A DNA stretch of 64,000 bases from Candidatus Enterococcus courvalinii (GTDB lineage: Bacteria; Bacillota; Bacilli; Lactobacillales; Enterococcaceae): contig NZ_JAFLWI010000002.1 of the NCBI RefSeq assembly GCF_017315945.1, forward strand, positions 353,756 through 417,755, written 5' to 3'. The translations under genes were made by a program, and so were the position numbers. The notes under the pieces are model-generated. The model saw only the letters and a program-made list of their open reading frames with translations. It was not told where the DNA came from and ran no database searches. How positions within the stretch are numbered: position 1 is the stretch's first letter; the number at the start of each line of letters is the position of its first letter. Shown in pieces: positions 42,348-51,291 of the stretch.

Positions 42348-44067
42348 TTATTTCACCGATTTTTTCTTGGTATTCAGCTACTATTTCTCGCCAAAGGTGC
42401 ACCGGTTCATCTTGATTTCCAGCGACTTCAATCAATGTCCAACTCTCAGCAACCCGACTTTTCTCGATTGCATATTCAAACTCAGCTAAGGAAGTTGGTT
42501 TAACATATTGTCCATCGTACAAGTCAGCCACTTTTGCAAAATCCAATGAAAGTGGCGTCTCAAATAACGGAGTGAAATCTGTTTTATCCAGTTGTTTTTG
42601 TGGTAAAAAGGAAAAGATTCCACCACCGTTATTATTGAGTAAGACAATCGTAACTGGCAACTGAAGCGAACGAATCATCTGTAACCCATTCATATCATGA
42701 AAAAGTGCCAAGTCGCCAATCAATAAATAAGTCCGTTGCGTTGTAGCAACTGAAATACCGGCTGCCGTTGAAACAATTCCATCAATCCCATTGATTCCAC
42801 GATTACCAAATACTGAATAAGAAGTTGCGCTACTCATTGCGTAACGATCGACAAAACGAACGGCATTACTGTTGGATAAAAAAAGTTGTTCATTGGATTG
42901 AAGTAGTTCACTCAGCTTCAAGCTGGCACTACTTTCATTGAATCCTTGTATCAATTCCTCTTTTTGAAGTACGACTTGGGCTATTTTTTCAGCCTGCTTC
43001 CATCCTTTTAGCCAACTGGAATCCTTCTGTTTTTTCAATGAAGTCATAGCTAGAGCTGATTGGCAAAAAATGGAAATTGTGAAAGGTAAAAAGTAATTAG
43101 TCACATGTAATAGGTCTTGCCACTGTTCTTGCTCATCGACTAAAACAAAAGTCGTTGTCTCTATAACTAGTTTTTGCAAATACAGCAGGACATTTTTCGT
43201 AACTGGTAACCGACCAAAACGAATCACTACTTCTGGCTGTTTCACTTTGTTGCTAGCAAAAATCAACTCAGCATGTTTCAAGTAGTTCTCACTTTGTCTA
43301 CCACAGGTTGCTAAATTAGTTAAGGGATCACCAATGATTGGCCAACCTAATCGCTCAGCAAGCTGGATTAACAATTGTGCCTCTCTTACACTCACTTCAT
43401 TTCCAACAATCAATAGTCCTTTTTTTCCAAACCAATCTTCAAATTCTGGTATGAATTGTACCAACGTTTCAGGTTTTGTTCGTTTTTCACCTTTAAAAGA
43501 TTGTTCTAACTGAAAGTCTAAATCTGGCAATAATGGCTCACGAAAAGGCAAATTGGCATGGACTGGTCCCACGGGTACTTGCTGTGCAGTGTACCCTAAC
43601 TGGATACCTTGCCAGTAACTATAGCGTTGCATTGACTCCGAACCTTCCGGAACAGCTAACTCCACAAATTTTTTCACATGGGTCCGATATAGTTCTTGTT
43701 GATCCATCGTTTGAGGTGCCCCCACTTCACGTAGCTCTGGTGGGCGATCTGCTGTTAAAACAACTAGCGGATGATTGGTCTCTTTAGCTTCACAAATTGC
43801 TGGATAATAGTTTGCTGCCGCTGTTCCAGATGTACATAGTAGGCCAACCAATTCTGTTGTCACTCCTTTGGCCAGTCCTAAGGCAAAAAAACCTGCAGAA
43901 CGTTCATCAACATCAACGTAACATTCAATTTCAGGATCGCGAAAAAGTAATAAAGCTAAGGGGGTGGAGCGTGAACCAGGACTAATGACTACTTTTGCTA
44001 AGCCACCATCTTTCAATCCTTGAATAAAAGCTAACAGATATCCTGTTGTTTCTTGTTTACTCGTCAT
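42340..44067 (-). CDS. menD: SEPHCHC synthase (ThDP-dependent)
   Basis: A 575-residue thiamine-diphosphate enzyme joining isochorismate and 2-oxoglutarate. Landmarks are VVISPGSRSTPLALLLFRDPEIECYVDVDERSAGFFALGLAKG at the N-terminus (catalytic Glu region), CTSGTAAANYYPAICEA, TADRPPELREVGAPQTMDQ, and GNRGINGIDGIVSTAAG with the ThDP-magnesium segment LIGDLALFHDMNGL...NNNGGGIFSFLPQ. These are diagnostic for MenD. Its ATG lies 11 bases inside the menF end. It acts as a cytosolic tetramer in relatives. Confidence 0.93.
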   Translation of the reverse strand: MTSKQETTGYLLAFIQGLKDGGLAKVVISPGSRSTPLALLLFRDPEIECYVDVDERSAGFFALGLAKGVTTELVGLLCTSGTAAANYYPAICEAKETNHPLVVLTADRPPELREVGAPQTMDQQELYRTHVKKFVELAVPEGSESMQRYSYWQGIQLGYTAQQVPVGPVHANLPFREPLLPDLDFQLEQSFKGEKRTKPETLVQFIPEFEDWFGKKGLLIVGNEVSVREAQLLIQLAERLGWPIIGDPLTNLATCGRQSENYLKHAELIFASNKVKQPEVVIRFGRLPVTKNVLLYLQKLVIETTTFVLVDEQEQWQDLLHVTNYFLPFTISIFCQSALAMTSLKKQKDSSWLKGWKQAEKIAQVVLQKEELIQGFNESSASLKLSELLQSNEQLFLSNSNAVRFVDRYAMSSATSYSVFGNRGINGIDGIVSTAAGISVATTQRTYLLIGDLALFHDMNGLQMIRSLQLPVTIVLLNNNGGGIFSFLPQKQLDKTDFTPLFETPLSLDFAKVADLYDGQYVKPTSLAEFEYAIEKSRVAESWTLIEVAGNQDEPVHLWREIVAEYQEKIGEINE

Positions 44068-45439
44068 TACCTTTCACTCCTCTAATCATTGGTTGGAACT
44101 TCAACCTTGTTTCTAATCGTTCTGCTTCTGGATCGGAATCATCAACAATCCCACATCCGGCATACAATAACCCTCGATTTCCGCTAAAAACACCTGAACG
44201 AATCCCCACTGCAAACTCACCGACATCTTCAGTTAAGTCAAGCCAACCAATAGGTGCGCCATAAAGTCCTCGTCCGGCTGTTTCTTTTTCAGCCAACCAA
44301 CGTAAAGCATCTGCTTTGGGCTCCCCACCTAATGCTGGCGTCGGATGCAGTTCTCGAACAACATCTAGTAAACTAGTTCGCTCTTTTCTAGCACCTTTGA
44401 CAGTTACAAATAAATGTTGAATATCTCGGTTTTTTAAAAGACTTTTATCAGAAACAAATAACTCTCCTTGCGTAAACTCTGCTAGCTGTTTCTTAATTCG
44501 TTTGACTACCACTTGATGTTCATATGAATTTTTAGTGTCTTTTAAAAGTTTTTCACTATTTTCTCGGTCTTCTTTCTGACTTTCTCCCCGTGAAATCGAT
44601 CCTGCAATGCCCGCTGTTGCAAACATCGTTCTGCTTGCTTCAACAAGTCGTTCAGGCGTTGCCCCAACGAAAGTATGCTTTTTCGCTTCCAATGCAAACA
44701 CATAGGTATTTGGTTGTTGTCGCAACAAATTTACGACAATTGTTTCGATTGAAATAGGCTTTCCACTAAGTTCCATTTGGCGTGCCAGAACAACTTTTTT
44801 GAGTGCGGAATTTGTTTTTTTGATTTCCTCCACGCTTTCAGAAACCAAGGAAACAAATGCACCAACGTTTCGTTCTTTCATAACCACCATTGTGCTTGCA
44901 GATTCTCTGGGAAGATGATTGAGTAATTCCACCACTTGATTTTTTAGTGAATCAAAACGCTTTTCAAGTCTTTTAAAAAACTTTAGATCGCAATCGTCTT
45001 TTTCTTGATAACAAGTCAACGTGACTATGCAGAGATTCTTTCTTTGAGTAAACAAAATTTCAGGTAATACAAAATAACCTTTTTCTAGCTTTCCCCAAAA
45101 CAACTCTTTCGCGCCCTCACGATCAAATGGGAACCCACCAAATAAAATAGGCGGTTCTTTTCGTTTGCTCACCATGCAAAAGCTTTTAAAAAACTCTTCT
45201 TTAAATCGTTCAATCGCTTTAAATTCTGTTCCATCATCAAAAAACTGCTTCACAGCGCCCAATCCAACATAGCCTAAGCTATGATCTGGCGTTTGCCAAA
45301 AAAAGCGCGCACCCTGATAGTCACTTGTTTTAGCAAATAACTGCCCAAATTCTTGTAAGGGCACTTCATAGCTATAGCTAAAGTAGTTTTTATCAGTTAA
45401 AGAAATGTCTTCTTGCCAATTACTTAAGTTGATTTTCAA
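44057..45439 (-). CDS. menF: Isochorismate synthase
   Basis: A 460-residue chorismate-binding enzyme converting chorismate to isochorismate, the first step of menaquinone synthesis. The C-terminal catalytic domain has KVVLARQMEL, FVGATPERLVE, TAGIAGSISRGESQKEDRENSEKLL, VTVKGARKERTSLLDVVRELHPTPALGGEPKADAL and GRGLYGAPIGWLDLTEDVGEFAVGIRSG. The start is TTG 45439, overlapping the menE end by 20 bases; its ribosome binding site is weak, suggesting coupling. MenF rather than a siderophore EntC homologue is supported by the operon. Confidence 0.92.
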   Translation of the reverse strand: MKINLSNWQEDISLTDKNYFSYSYEVPLQEFGQLFAKTSDYQGARFFWQTPDHSLGYVGLGAVKQFFDDGTEFKAIERFKEEFFKSFCMVSKRKEPPILFGGFPFDREGAKELFWGKLEKGYFVLPEILFTQRKNLCIVTLTCYQEKDDCDLKFFKRLEKRFDSLKNQVVELLNHLPRESASTMVVMKERNVGAFVSLVSESVEEIKKTNSALKKVVLARQMELSGKPISIETIVVNLLRQQPNTYVFALEAKKHTFVGATPERLVEASRTMFATAGIAGSISRGESQKEDRENSEKLLKDTKNSYEHQVVVKRIKKQLAEFTQGELFVSDKSLLKNRDIQHLFVTVKGARKERTSLLDVVRELHPTPALGGEPKADALRWLAEKETAGRGLYGAPIGWLDLTEDVGEFAVGIRSGVFSGNRGLLYAGCGIVDDSDPEAERLETRLKFQPMIRGVKGNDE

Positions 45440-46934
45440 TATAATTCACTCTTTCTTCTGTCAGAAATAGTCGTTTCAATGGTTTTCCACTCGCCGTTTT
45501 TGGCATACGCGACACACTAAAAATTTCACTAGGATGCTTGAACCTTGCTAGTGGTTGTAAAAGGCTTGTCAATTCCTCAGTTGTTAAAGTAACCTTTTCT
45601 TTCACTACTAAATAGGCTACTGGTCTTTGTCCCCAGTGGTCATCTTTGCGACCTACCACCACTGCTTCTTGTATCAACTCACTCTGAAGCAACGCAGCTT
45701 CGATTTCTGCTGGGTATATGTTTTCGCCGCCTGAGATAATCAATTCACTCATCCGGCTGTCCACATATAGAAAACCTTCTTCGTCCAGATGGCCCAAATC
45801 CCCTGTTCGGAACCAACCTTCTTTTGTCCATGCTGCTTCCTCACGATAGTTTAAATAATGACTAGCAATTGTTGGTCCTTTTAGTAAAATTTCTCCAGTT
45901 GGCTGTTGGCCCTGATTCATTTCGATTTTCAATTTGGTCCCCATCAACGGCACACCAGCAGAACCTAATTTTTCTGATGCTTTTTCCGGTGATAAAGCGA
46001 TCACTTGTGAACAAGTTTCCGTCATTCCATAAGACTGGATCACCAATAATTTTTTGGCTACACATTGACTAAGCGTGTCCCGGTCAATTGGTCCACCCCC
46101 CAACAATAACTTGGGAGCAGTAAGATATCCCATTTCCGGAACAAGCGGTAAAAGGTCTTTTAGCATTTTTGTCACAACCGAAAGACAGATTCCCTGTCCC
46201 TCTAGTAACTCTTCATGGATTCTTTCTGAAGAAAAGTTCGTATGTAAACGAACACTAATTCCTAACACTAATGAACGCAATAAGATTGCTAAACCACTAA
46301 TATGATACAGTGGCAAACAACAAATCCAACTGTCAGATTCAGTTAGTTTCATGTTCATCTTGGTTGCTAAAGCGCTCGCACGGTGGTTTGCAAATGTTTG
46401 TGGAACTCCTTTTGGTTTTCCTGTCGTTCCAGACGTATACATAATAGAAGCAATTTTTTCCTCATCATAACCAGAATCATGATAGTCGATTTCGTCCACC
46501 ACGGGTAATTGTTCTGGACGTGGAAATTCAAGTAAAGAGTCAGTTACAGAAATAAGTGCATTTTCTGTAATCAGCCACGTCGTTTTGGCATCAGCTAATT
46601 GAAATGCGATTTCCTCAGAAGTTAGATGTACATTCAGGAACTGAACTTCAAGACCTAACTCCCACAAAGCCAAAATTGTCAGGTAGCATTGCGCTGAATT
46701 TTGACTATAAAGAGCCACTCTTTTTACGTTTTCAGGTATTTTTTCTGCAAAATAAGTCGCGTATCTTTGGACAGATTGGTTTAATGCAGCAAAAGACCAA
46801 CTTTTATTTTCAAAATAAAAAGCTGGTCTAGTTGGATGAAGCTGTGCTTGTTGCTGCAACCAACTCCTTGGATGTGATTTATGGGAATTTAGGGAATTGA
46901 TCAAAATCTGGTTCTCGTTTTTCTTTAAAGGCAT
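45420..46934 (-). CDS. menE: o-Succinylbenzoate-CoA ligase
   Basis: An adenylate-forming ligase of about 500 residues that activates o-succinylbenzoate to its CoA ester. Motifs are the P-loop [59 protein letters not shown] and [17 protein letters not shown]; the catalytic Lys is in [13 protein letters not shown]. The start is uncertain. ATG 46934 has AGAAGGA upstream and overlaps menB by 56 bases. TTG 46904 ([11 protein letters not shown]) would match the family N-terminus better and overlap by 26. Either way it is coupled to menB. Confidence 0.9.
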   Translation of the reverse strand: MPLKKNENQILINSLNSHKSHPRSWLQQQAQLHPTRPAFYFENKSWSFAALNQSVQRYATYFAEKIPENVKRVALYSQNSAQCYLTILALWELGLEVQFLNVHLTSEEIAFQLADAKTTWLITENALISVTDSLLEFPRPEQLPVVDEIDYHDSGYDEEKIASIMYTSGTTGKPKGVPQTFANHRASALATKMNMKLTESDSWICCLPLYHISGLAILLRSLVLGISVRLHTNFSSERIHEELLEGQGICLSVVTKMLKDLLPLVPEMGYLTAPKLLLGGGPIDRDTLSQCVAKKLLVIQSYGMTETCSQVIALSPEKASEKLGSAGVPLMGTKLKIEMNQGQQPTGEILLKGPTIASHYLNYREEAAWTKEGWFRTGDLGHLDEEGFLYVDSRMSELIISGGENIYPAEIEAALLQSELIQEAVVVGRKDDHWGQRPVAYLVVKEKVTLTTEELTSLLQPLARFKHPSEIFSVSRMPKTASGKPLKRLFLTEERVNYIENQLK

Positions 46935-47694
46935 CGCGTCCTTCTTGTGCTTCATCCATAGTGTAATAAAGTAACGTTGCGTCACCAGCAAGTTGTTGAA
47001 TGCCAGCAAGGCCATCTGTATCAGCATTCATAGCAGCTTTAATCATGCGTAGTGCCAACGGACTTTTTTGTAACATTTCTTCTGCCCACTCAATTGTGAC
47101 ATCTTCCACATCAGCTAGTGGAGCCACAGTATTGATCCAATTCATTGCTAACGCTTCTTCAGCTGTGTACTGTTTGGTCATGAACCAGACTTCTTTTGCT
47201 TTTTTATGCCCAACGACCCGTGCCAAATAGCCAGCGCCATAGCCTCCGTCAAAACTACCAACATTCGGACCAGTTTGACCAAATTTGGCATTATCAGCAG
47301 CAATTGTTAGATCACAAACCAACTGCAATACATTTCCTCCACCAATTGACCAACCTTTAACCATTGCAATTACCGGTTTAGGAATCACGCGAATTAAACG
47401 TTGTAAGTCAAGAACATTTAAACGTGGAACTTGATCGTCACCGACGTAGCCACCGTTTCCTCGAACTTTTTGGTCACCACCAGAACAAAATGCCTGATCT
47501 CCAGCTCCAGTTAAAATAATGACACCGATGTCTTGACGTTCACGACTAATTGTAAAAGCATCCATCATTTCAAAAACAGTTTTCGGGGTAAACGCATTAT
47601 GAACCTCTGGGCGATTGATTGTAATCTTCGCGATTTTTCCATATTGTTCAAATAAAATTTCACTATACTCTTTAATTGTTTGCCATGTTCTCAT
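46879..47694 (-). CDS. menB: 1,4-Dihydroxy-2-naphthoyl-CoA synthase
   Basis: A 271-residue crotonase-fold enzyme that cyclises o-succinylbenzoyl-CoA to DHNA-CoA. MenB signatures are [90 protein letters not shown] and the C-terminal [21 protein letters not shown]. It is the first gene of the men operon, preceded by TATAAT (47723-47728, minus strand) and a strong ribosome binding site (AAAGGAGG). Confidence 0.94.
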   Translation of the reverse strand: MRTWQTIKEYSEILFEQYGKIAKITINRPEVHNAFTPKTVFEMMDAFTISRERQDIGVIILTGAGDQAFCSGGDQKVRGNGGYVGDDQVPRLNVLDLQRLIRVIPKPVIAMVKGWSIGGGNVLQLVCDLTIAADNAKFGQTGPNVGSFDGGYGAGYLARVVGHKKAKEVWFMTKQYTAEEALAMNWINTVAPLADVEDVTIEWAEEMLQKSPLALRMIKAAMNADTDGLAGIQQLAGDATLLYYTMDEAQEGRDAFKEKREPDFDQFPKFP

Positions 47695-47722
47695 GATTTT
47701 CCTCCTTTAATTCATCCTTTTC

Positions 47723-47786
47723 ATTATACACAAGAACGAAAGAAAACGGTTAAAAATCCGCGGAATTTTTAGTAATCTGTTATACT
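47723..47786. promoter_or_regulatory. Divergent menB / menI promoter region with near-palindrome
   Basis: Minus-strand TATAAT (47723-47728) for menB and plus-strand extended -10 TGTTATACT (47778-47786) for the thioesterase. Between them AAAAATCCGCGGAATTTTT (47752-47770) is a near-palindrome with a GC core unusual for this DNA, placed near both expected -35 positions. Confidence 0.5.
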
Positions 47787-47812
47787 ATAAAAAAGAACGG
47801 AGTGATATTTTT

Positions 47813-48172
47813 ATGAATTTATTGGAACACTTACAAATAAAAACACTAGAACTTTCTCCAGAAAAAGTTGTCTTAGCTTTAGACATCCACGCCATTCATT
47901 TGCAACCTTATGGCTATCTGCATGGCGGAATCAATGGTGTCCTGATTGAAACAGCTTGTAGCCTTGGCGCAAATCAACACTTAGAGCAACCACATTTTGC
48001 TATTGGCGTGGATCTACAAGTAAACCATCTCAATAAAGCACAGACGGGTACCTTGACTGTCATTGCTACACCAGATAAGGTTGGCCGATCTTTACAAGTT
48101 TGGCAGGCAGAAATTTTTTTAGAACAACAAACAAAAATCGCAGTTGGACGTTGTACCTTAGCTGTCCAATAA
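47813..48172 (+). CDS. menI: DHNA-CoA thioesterase (hotdog fold, MenI-like)
   Basis: A 119-residue single-domain hotdog thioesterase of the PaaI/YdiI group. The active-site helix is YGYLHGGINGVLIETACSLGAN with HGG and the catalytic Glu, followed by GVDLQVNHLNKAQTGTLTVIATPDKVGRSLQVWQAEIF. In this context it should release DHNA from DHNA-CoA, the step after MenB. It is divergent from menB, 118 bases apart, and has its own terminator. The function rests on family plus location; related proteins can act on other acyl-CoAs. Confidence 0.8.
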   Translation: MNLLEHLQIKTLELSPEKVVLALDIHAIHLQPYGYLHGGINGVLIETACSLGANQHLEQPHFAIGVDLQVNHLNKAQTGTLTVIATPDKVGRSLQVWQAEIFLEQQTKIAVGRCTLAVQ

Positions 48173-48220
48173 AATAGGTGAAGCTTTCAAGTTATTTTTT
48201 GAAGTGCTTCACCTATTTTT
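48171..48220. terminator. Bidirectional terminator between menI and MFS gene
   Basis: Perfect 14-bp stem AAAATAGGTGAAGC / GCTTCACCTATTTT with an additional inner TTCAA/TTGAA pairing and T/A flanks. Confidence 0.85.
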
Positions 48221-48241
48221 ATGCAGTAGAATGATCAATGT

Positions 48242-49477
48242 TTAACTAATTACTGTTTGAACAGTTTGGTACATCACTAACATGGCACAGAAAATCAACA
48301 AAATCCCCATAACTGCTGGTGCAGAATGTCCCAGTGAGACATATAGCTGTCCACCAATCAGCGGGCCGATGACTCTTGCTAACGATTGAATTGCTTGACT
48401 TCCACCTTGTACGCGTCCTTGTTCTTGTTGTGTAACTGCTTTAGATAATAGACCGTTGAACGCTGGTCCAAAAATTGAATCACCAAAACCAAAAAGAAAC
48501 ATTCCAATAATGAATAGACTTGGTTGACGAAAAATTGCCGAACCAGTAATCAATAGATAGCCAATGATTTCAGCACCCATTCCTAAGGTTACGATTTGAC
48601 GATCCGTGAGCCATTTTAATAGTCGCGGCATGATTAAACTTTGAGAAAAAATATCTTGAATACCAATTATTGAAAAAACTAAGCCGATAACTGTTGGTTG
48701 CCAGTGAAAAGAATCAATCGTAAATTGAGAGAAAACCGCTTGAAATGCACCGTTTGGAATCCAAAGTAAAAAACCGGCGAACAATAGACGGCTGACTTGC
48801 TTGATGGAAAGAATATTTTTTAATTGGATAAATGGATTTAAACGACTAACAGGAATTGCTGTTAAACGATTTTCTTTTGCTAAACTTTCTGGTAGAAAGA
48901 AGTACCCAAATAAAAAATTAAGAAATGTCACAAAAGCACCAGCAAACATCGGGATTGCATAACCAAAATGAGCAAGTAAGCCACCAATCGTTGGTCCGAA
49001 TACCACACCAACACCAGTAACGGCACTAATCCAGCCAAAATATTTTGTTCGTTCCTCAGTTGGAGTAATGTCAGAAAAGTAGGCAAAAATCGTACCAATC
49101 GTCCCCCCTGTGAGACCTTCAATTATCCGACCAAGAAATAAAATCCAAAGTGCGCCACCTAAACCAAATACTACGTACCCGATTGATGAACCTAACAAAC
49201 AAATCAGCAACACAACTCGTCGACCAAAGCGATCGCTTAATGCACCTAATCCAGGGGCTGCCAGAAAAACACAGACGGCATAAACGGAAGTCAGTGCTGT
49301 TACTGCCAGTGCTTGATTGGCTGAATTACTGATATAAGGTTGAACTAAAAACGGAATCACAGGTGAAACAATTGTAAAACCAACACCTGAAAGAAAAACT
49401 GAGATTAAGCCAAAAAGAAAAGACTTTTGATCGACTTGATTACGCGATTTGATTGTATTTTGTTGATTAGAAAACAT
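48242..49477 (-). CDS. MFS drug efflux transporter, TetA-like, MarR-regulated
   Basis: A 411-residue, 12-helix major facilitator of the drug:proton antiporter type. Landmarks are GVGFTIVSPVIPFLVQPYI (helix 1), motif A GALSDRFGRRVVLL, RIIEGLTGGTIGTIFAYFSDITPTEERTKYFGWISAVTGVGVVFGPTIGGLLA (motif C), and QGRVQGGSQAIQSLARVIGPLIGGQLY. It resembles TetA/NorA-like exporters; drug specificity is not readable. The start is ATG 49477, 7 bases after AAGGAG. The promoter has two 18-bp boxes that are probably bound by the MarR regulator encoded directly upstream. Confidence 0.85.
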   Translation of the reverse strand: MFSNQQNTIKSRNQVDQKSFLFGLISVFLSGVGFTIVSPVIPFLVQPYISNSANQALAVTALTSVYAVCVFLAAPGLGALSDRFGRRVVLLICLLGSSIGYVVFGLGGALWILFLGRIIEGLTGGTIGTIFAYFSDITPTEERTKYFGWISAVTGVGVVFGPTIGGLLAHFGYAIPMFAGAFVTFLNFLFGYFFLPESLAKENRLTAIPVSRLNPFIQLKNILSIKQVSRLLFAGFLLWIPNGAFQAVFSQFTIDSFHWQPTVIGLVFSIIGIQDIFSQSLIMPRLLKWLTDRQIVTLGMGAEIIGYLLITGSAIFRQPSLFIIGMFLFGFGDSIFGPAFNGLLSKAVTQQEQGRVQGGSQAIQSLARVIGPLIGGQLYVSLGHSAPAVMGILLIFCAMLVMYQTVQTVIS

Positions 49478-49505
49478 AAAAAACTCCTTTGTTATAAACA
49501 TTATA

Positions 49506-49556
49506 TTGTGTCCTAGGCAACAAAATAATATTCTTTTTTTGTGTCCTTGTCAACAA
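49506..49556 (-). promoter_or_regulatory. MFS promoter with twin MarR-type boxes
   Basis: Minus strand: TTGACA (49548-49553), a 17-base spacer and TATTAT (49525-49530). Two related 18-bp boxes, TTGTTGACAAGGACACAA (49539-49556) and TTGTTGCCTAGGACACAA (49506-49523), cover the -35 and the start-site region, 33 bases apart. Confidence 0.7.
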
Positions 49557-49566
49557 TTTTTTGCGC

Positions 49567-49593
49567 AAAAAAACAGAGCGAATGATTCGCCCT
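49567..49593 (-). terminator. Terminator after MarR gene
   Basis: AGGGCGAA / TTCGCTCT on the minus strand (one G-T wobble, 3-base loop) followed by T7, so the MFS gene is transcribed from its own promoter. Confidence 0.75.
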
Positions 49594-49630
49594 ATTTTTC
49601 AGTCAGAATCCTGATCCTTAAATTTTCTTC

Positions 49631-50098
49631 TCACAACTCTAATTTTTCGATTTCCTGATCCAGGTGTTGGTCATATTTTACTAAAAAGCGCGCTAATTCT
49701 TCATACTGTTGTTCCGTTACTTGGTCAAAAATCACTTGATCTCGCTGTTGAAATTCTTCATGTGTTCGCTCGTGCACTTCAAAAACTGCTTGTCCCTTCT
49801 CTGTTAATTTGAAGTAAACTTCTTTCTTATTATCAGGTTTTTGGTAGCTTTCAATATACCCTTTTTTCACTAATTTTTTGGTTATTTTACTAATTGCACT
49901 TCTTGTCATAAATAATGAACTAGCAAGCTTAGTTACATTTGAATCCTGATTTTTTCCAATGAACTCGATACAGTGGACTTCCGATGGTTGGTAGCCTTCT
50001 AAACGTTGCTCCATTGTTAATTTATTCAACCACGCCATTTTACTGAAAACATTTCTTACTTTATCCATGACGGCTGCACTTGTTTCCTCTTTACCCAT
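49631..50098 (-). CDS. MarR family regulator
   Basis: A 155-residue MarR-type winged-helix regulator. The start is ATG 50098, behind CTGGAGGAC. The DNA-binding part is VTKLASSLFMTRSAISKITKKLVKKGYIESYQKPDNKKEVYFKLTEKGQAVF (about residues 54-106), flanked by dimerisation helices. The wing motif DNKKEVYFKLTEKG is typical. It lies upstream of the MFS pump on the same strand and ends at its own terminator. The MFS promoter boxes are its likely target, with an inducing ligand that would be a pump substrate. Confidence 0.85.
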   Translation of the reverse strand: MGKEETSAAVMDKVRNVFSKMAWLNKLTMEQRLEGYQPSEVHCIEFIGKNQDSNVTKLASSLFMTRSAISKITKKLVKKGYIESYQKPDNKKEVYFKLTEKGQAVFEVHERTHEEFQQRDQVIFDQVTEQQYEELARFLVKYDQHLDQEIEKLEL

Positions 50099-50302
50099 TT
50101 TTTGTCCTCCAGTAAGCTTCTTCCCACCTAGTATAGTGATTTTTTGAAGTTGATTCAACTACTCCACTACTTTTCAAAGCAAAAGAATTATTCGTCGCGC
50201 CTAACAAAAAATATAAACAGCGGTTAACATTATATAAAAATTAGGTTATAATGAACTACTTAGAAAAATAATTAAAACAAACTGTGTTTAGGATGTGGAT
50301 AG

Positions 50303-51151
50303 ATGAAACAAACAAAAGAGTTTATTTGGACTTACATAAAAATTCTTTTCGCTTTATTGATTTTAGGCGTCAGTATCAACTTATTTTTAGGGCCGCACCA
50401 TGTAGCTGCTGGCGGCGTTAGTGGACTAGGGATTTTATTTGAATCAGCTTTTGGCATGAATCGAGCATTAGTTATTCTTGCTTTGAATAGTCTCATGTTA
50501 GTGCTTGCCATTCTCTTTTTAGGTAAAAAACTATTTTTAAAGGTTCTTTTTGGTAGCATCGTTTTCCCCCTTGTGATTGCTATCGTTCCAGAAACAATGG
50601 TGACTACCGATCGCCTACTATCAGTTATTTTTGGTAGTGCTATTTTTGCCTTAGGTGTAGCGATTTTATACAACAACAATTCTTCTAGTGGTGGAACGAC
50701 CATCCCTCCTTTAATTTTCAAAAAATATTTCCACTTGAATACGTCTATTGGTTTACTGTTAACCGATGCTGTGGTAGTTTCCTTAAACTTACTTATTTTT
50801 GGTTTTGAAGAATTTCTTTATGCCATTCTTTCTATTGTTATTACTTCAATTGTTATGACTTATATCGAAACTGGTTTAAATCGTAAGAAATCAATTATGA
50901 TCATGAGTGAAGATTCCTTAGAAGAAATTCGTGTTCGCTTAAGCGCGGAGATTGGACGTGGTTTGACTTTACTAGAAGCAAAAGGTGGCTATAATCGCAA
51001 GCCCAAAGAAGTCTTACTGATTGTCACAACAGATCAGGAATTCACTAGAATCAAACCATTAATCAAAGACATTGACCCCACTGCCTTCGTTATTGCAAGT
51101 AATGTTGCTGAAGTTACAGGTAGTGGTTTTACCTACCACCCGATTGAATGA
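50303..51151 (+). CDS. YitT family membrane protein
   Basis: A 282-residue protein with five to six N-terminal helices (FIWTYIKILFALLILGVSINLFLGPHHVAAGGVSGLGILFESAFG) followed by a cytoplasmic DUF2179 domain (MIMSEDSLEEIRVRLSAEIGRGLTLLEAKGGYNRKPKEVLLIVTTDQEFTRIKPLIKDIDPTAFVIASNVAEVTGSGF). This two-part layout and AGG(V/T)SG...YNNNSSSGGTTI define the YitT family, which is common in Firmicutes and of unknown function, with transport suggested. It is a single-gene unit, convergent with the LacI-type gene and sharing a terminator. Confidence 0.87.
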   Translation: MKQTKEFIWTYIKILFALLILGVSINLFLGPHHVAAGGVSGLGILFESAFGMNRALVILALNSLMLVLAILFLGKKLFLKVLFGSIVFPLVIAIVPETMVTTDRLLSVIFGSAIFALGVAILYNNNSSSGGTTIPPLIFKKYFHLNTSIGLLLTDAVVVSLNLLIFGFEEFLYAILSIVITSIVMTYIETGLNRKKSIMIMSEDSLEEIRVRLSAEIGRGLTLLEAKGGYNRKPKEVLLIVTTDQEFTRIKPLIKDIDPTAFVIASNVAEVTGSGFTYHPIE

Positions 51152-51232
51152 TACCTTTTTATGCTTTTTTTAAGGTTTATTCCTTATTCTTAGGACATCC
51201 CAAGACTCCTAATTTTTTCATTTCTTTTCTCA

Positions 51233-51283
51233 AAAAATAAGCAGAACTTATCTTTGGACTCAAAGTAAGTTCTGCTTATTTTG
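51233..51283. terminator. Long bidirectional terminator
   Basis: About 21 paired bases, AAATAAGCAGAACTTA / TAAGTTCTGCTTATTT plus inner CTTTG/CAAAG with one bulged T. It ends both the YitT gene and the sophorooligosaccharide operon. Confidence 0.88.
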
Positions 51284-51291
51284 ATTTCTGT

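Noticed and set aside
50332..50721. Minus-strand 129-codon frame within the YitT gene
   Set aside because: Antisense shadow of a conserved membrane protein with no ribosome binding site.
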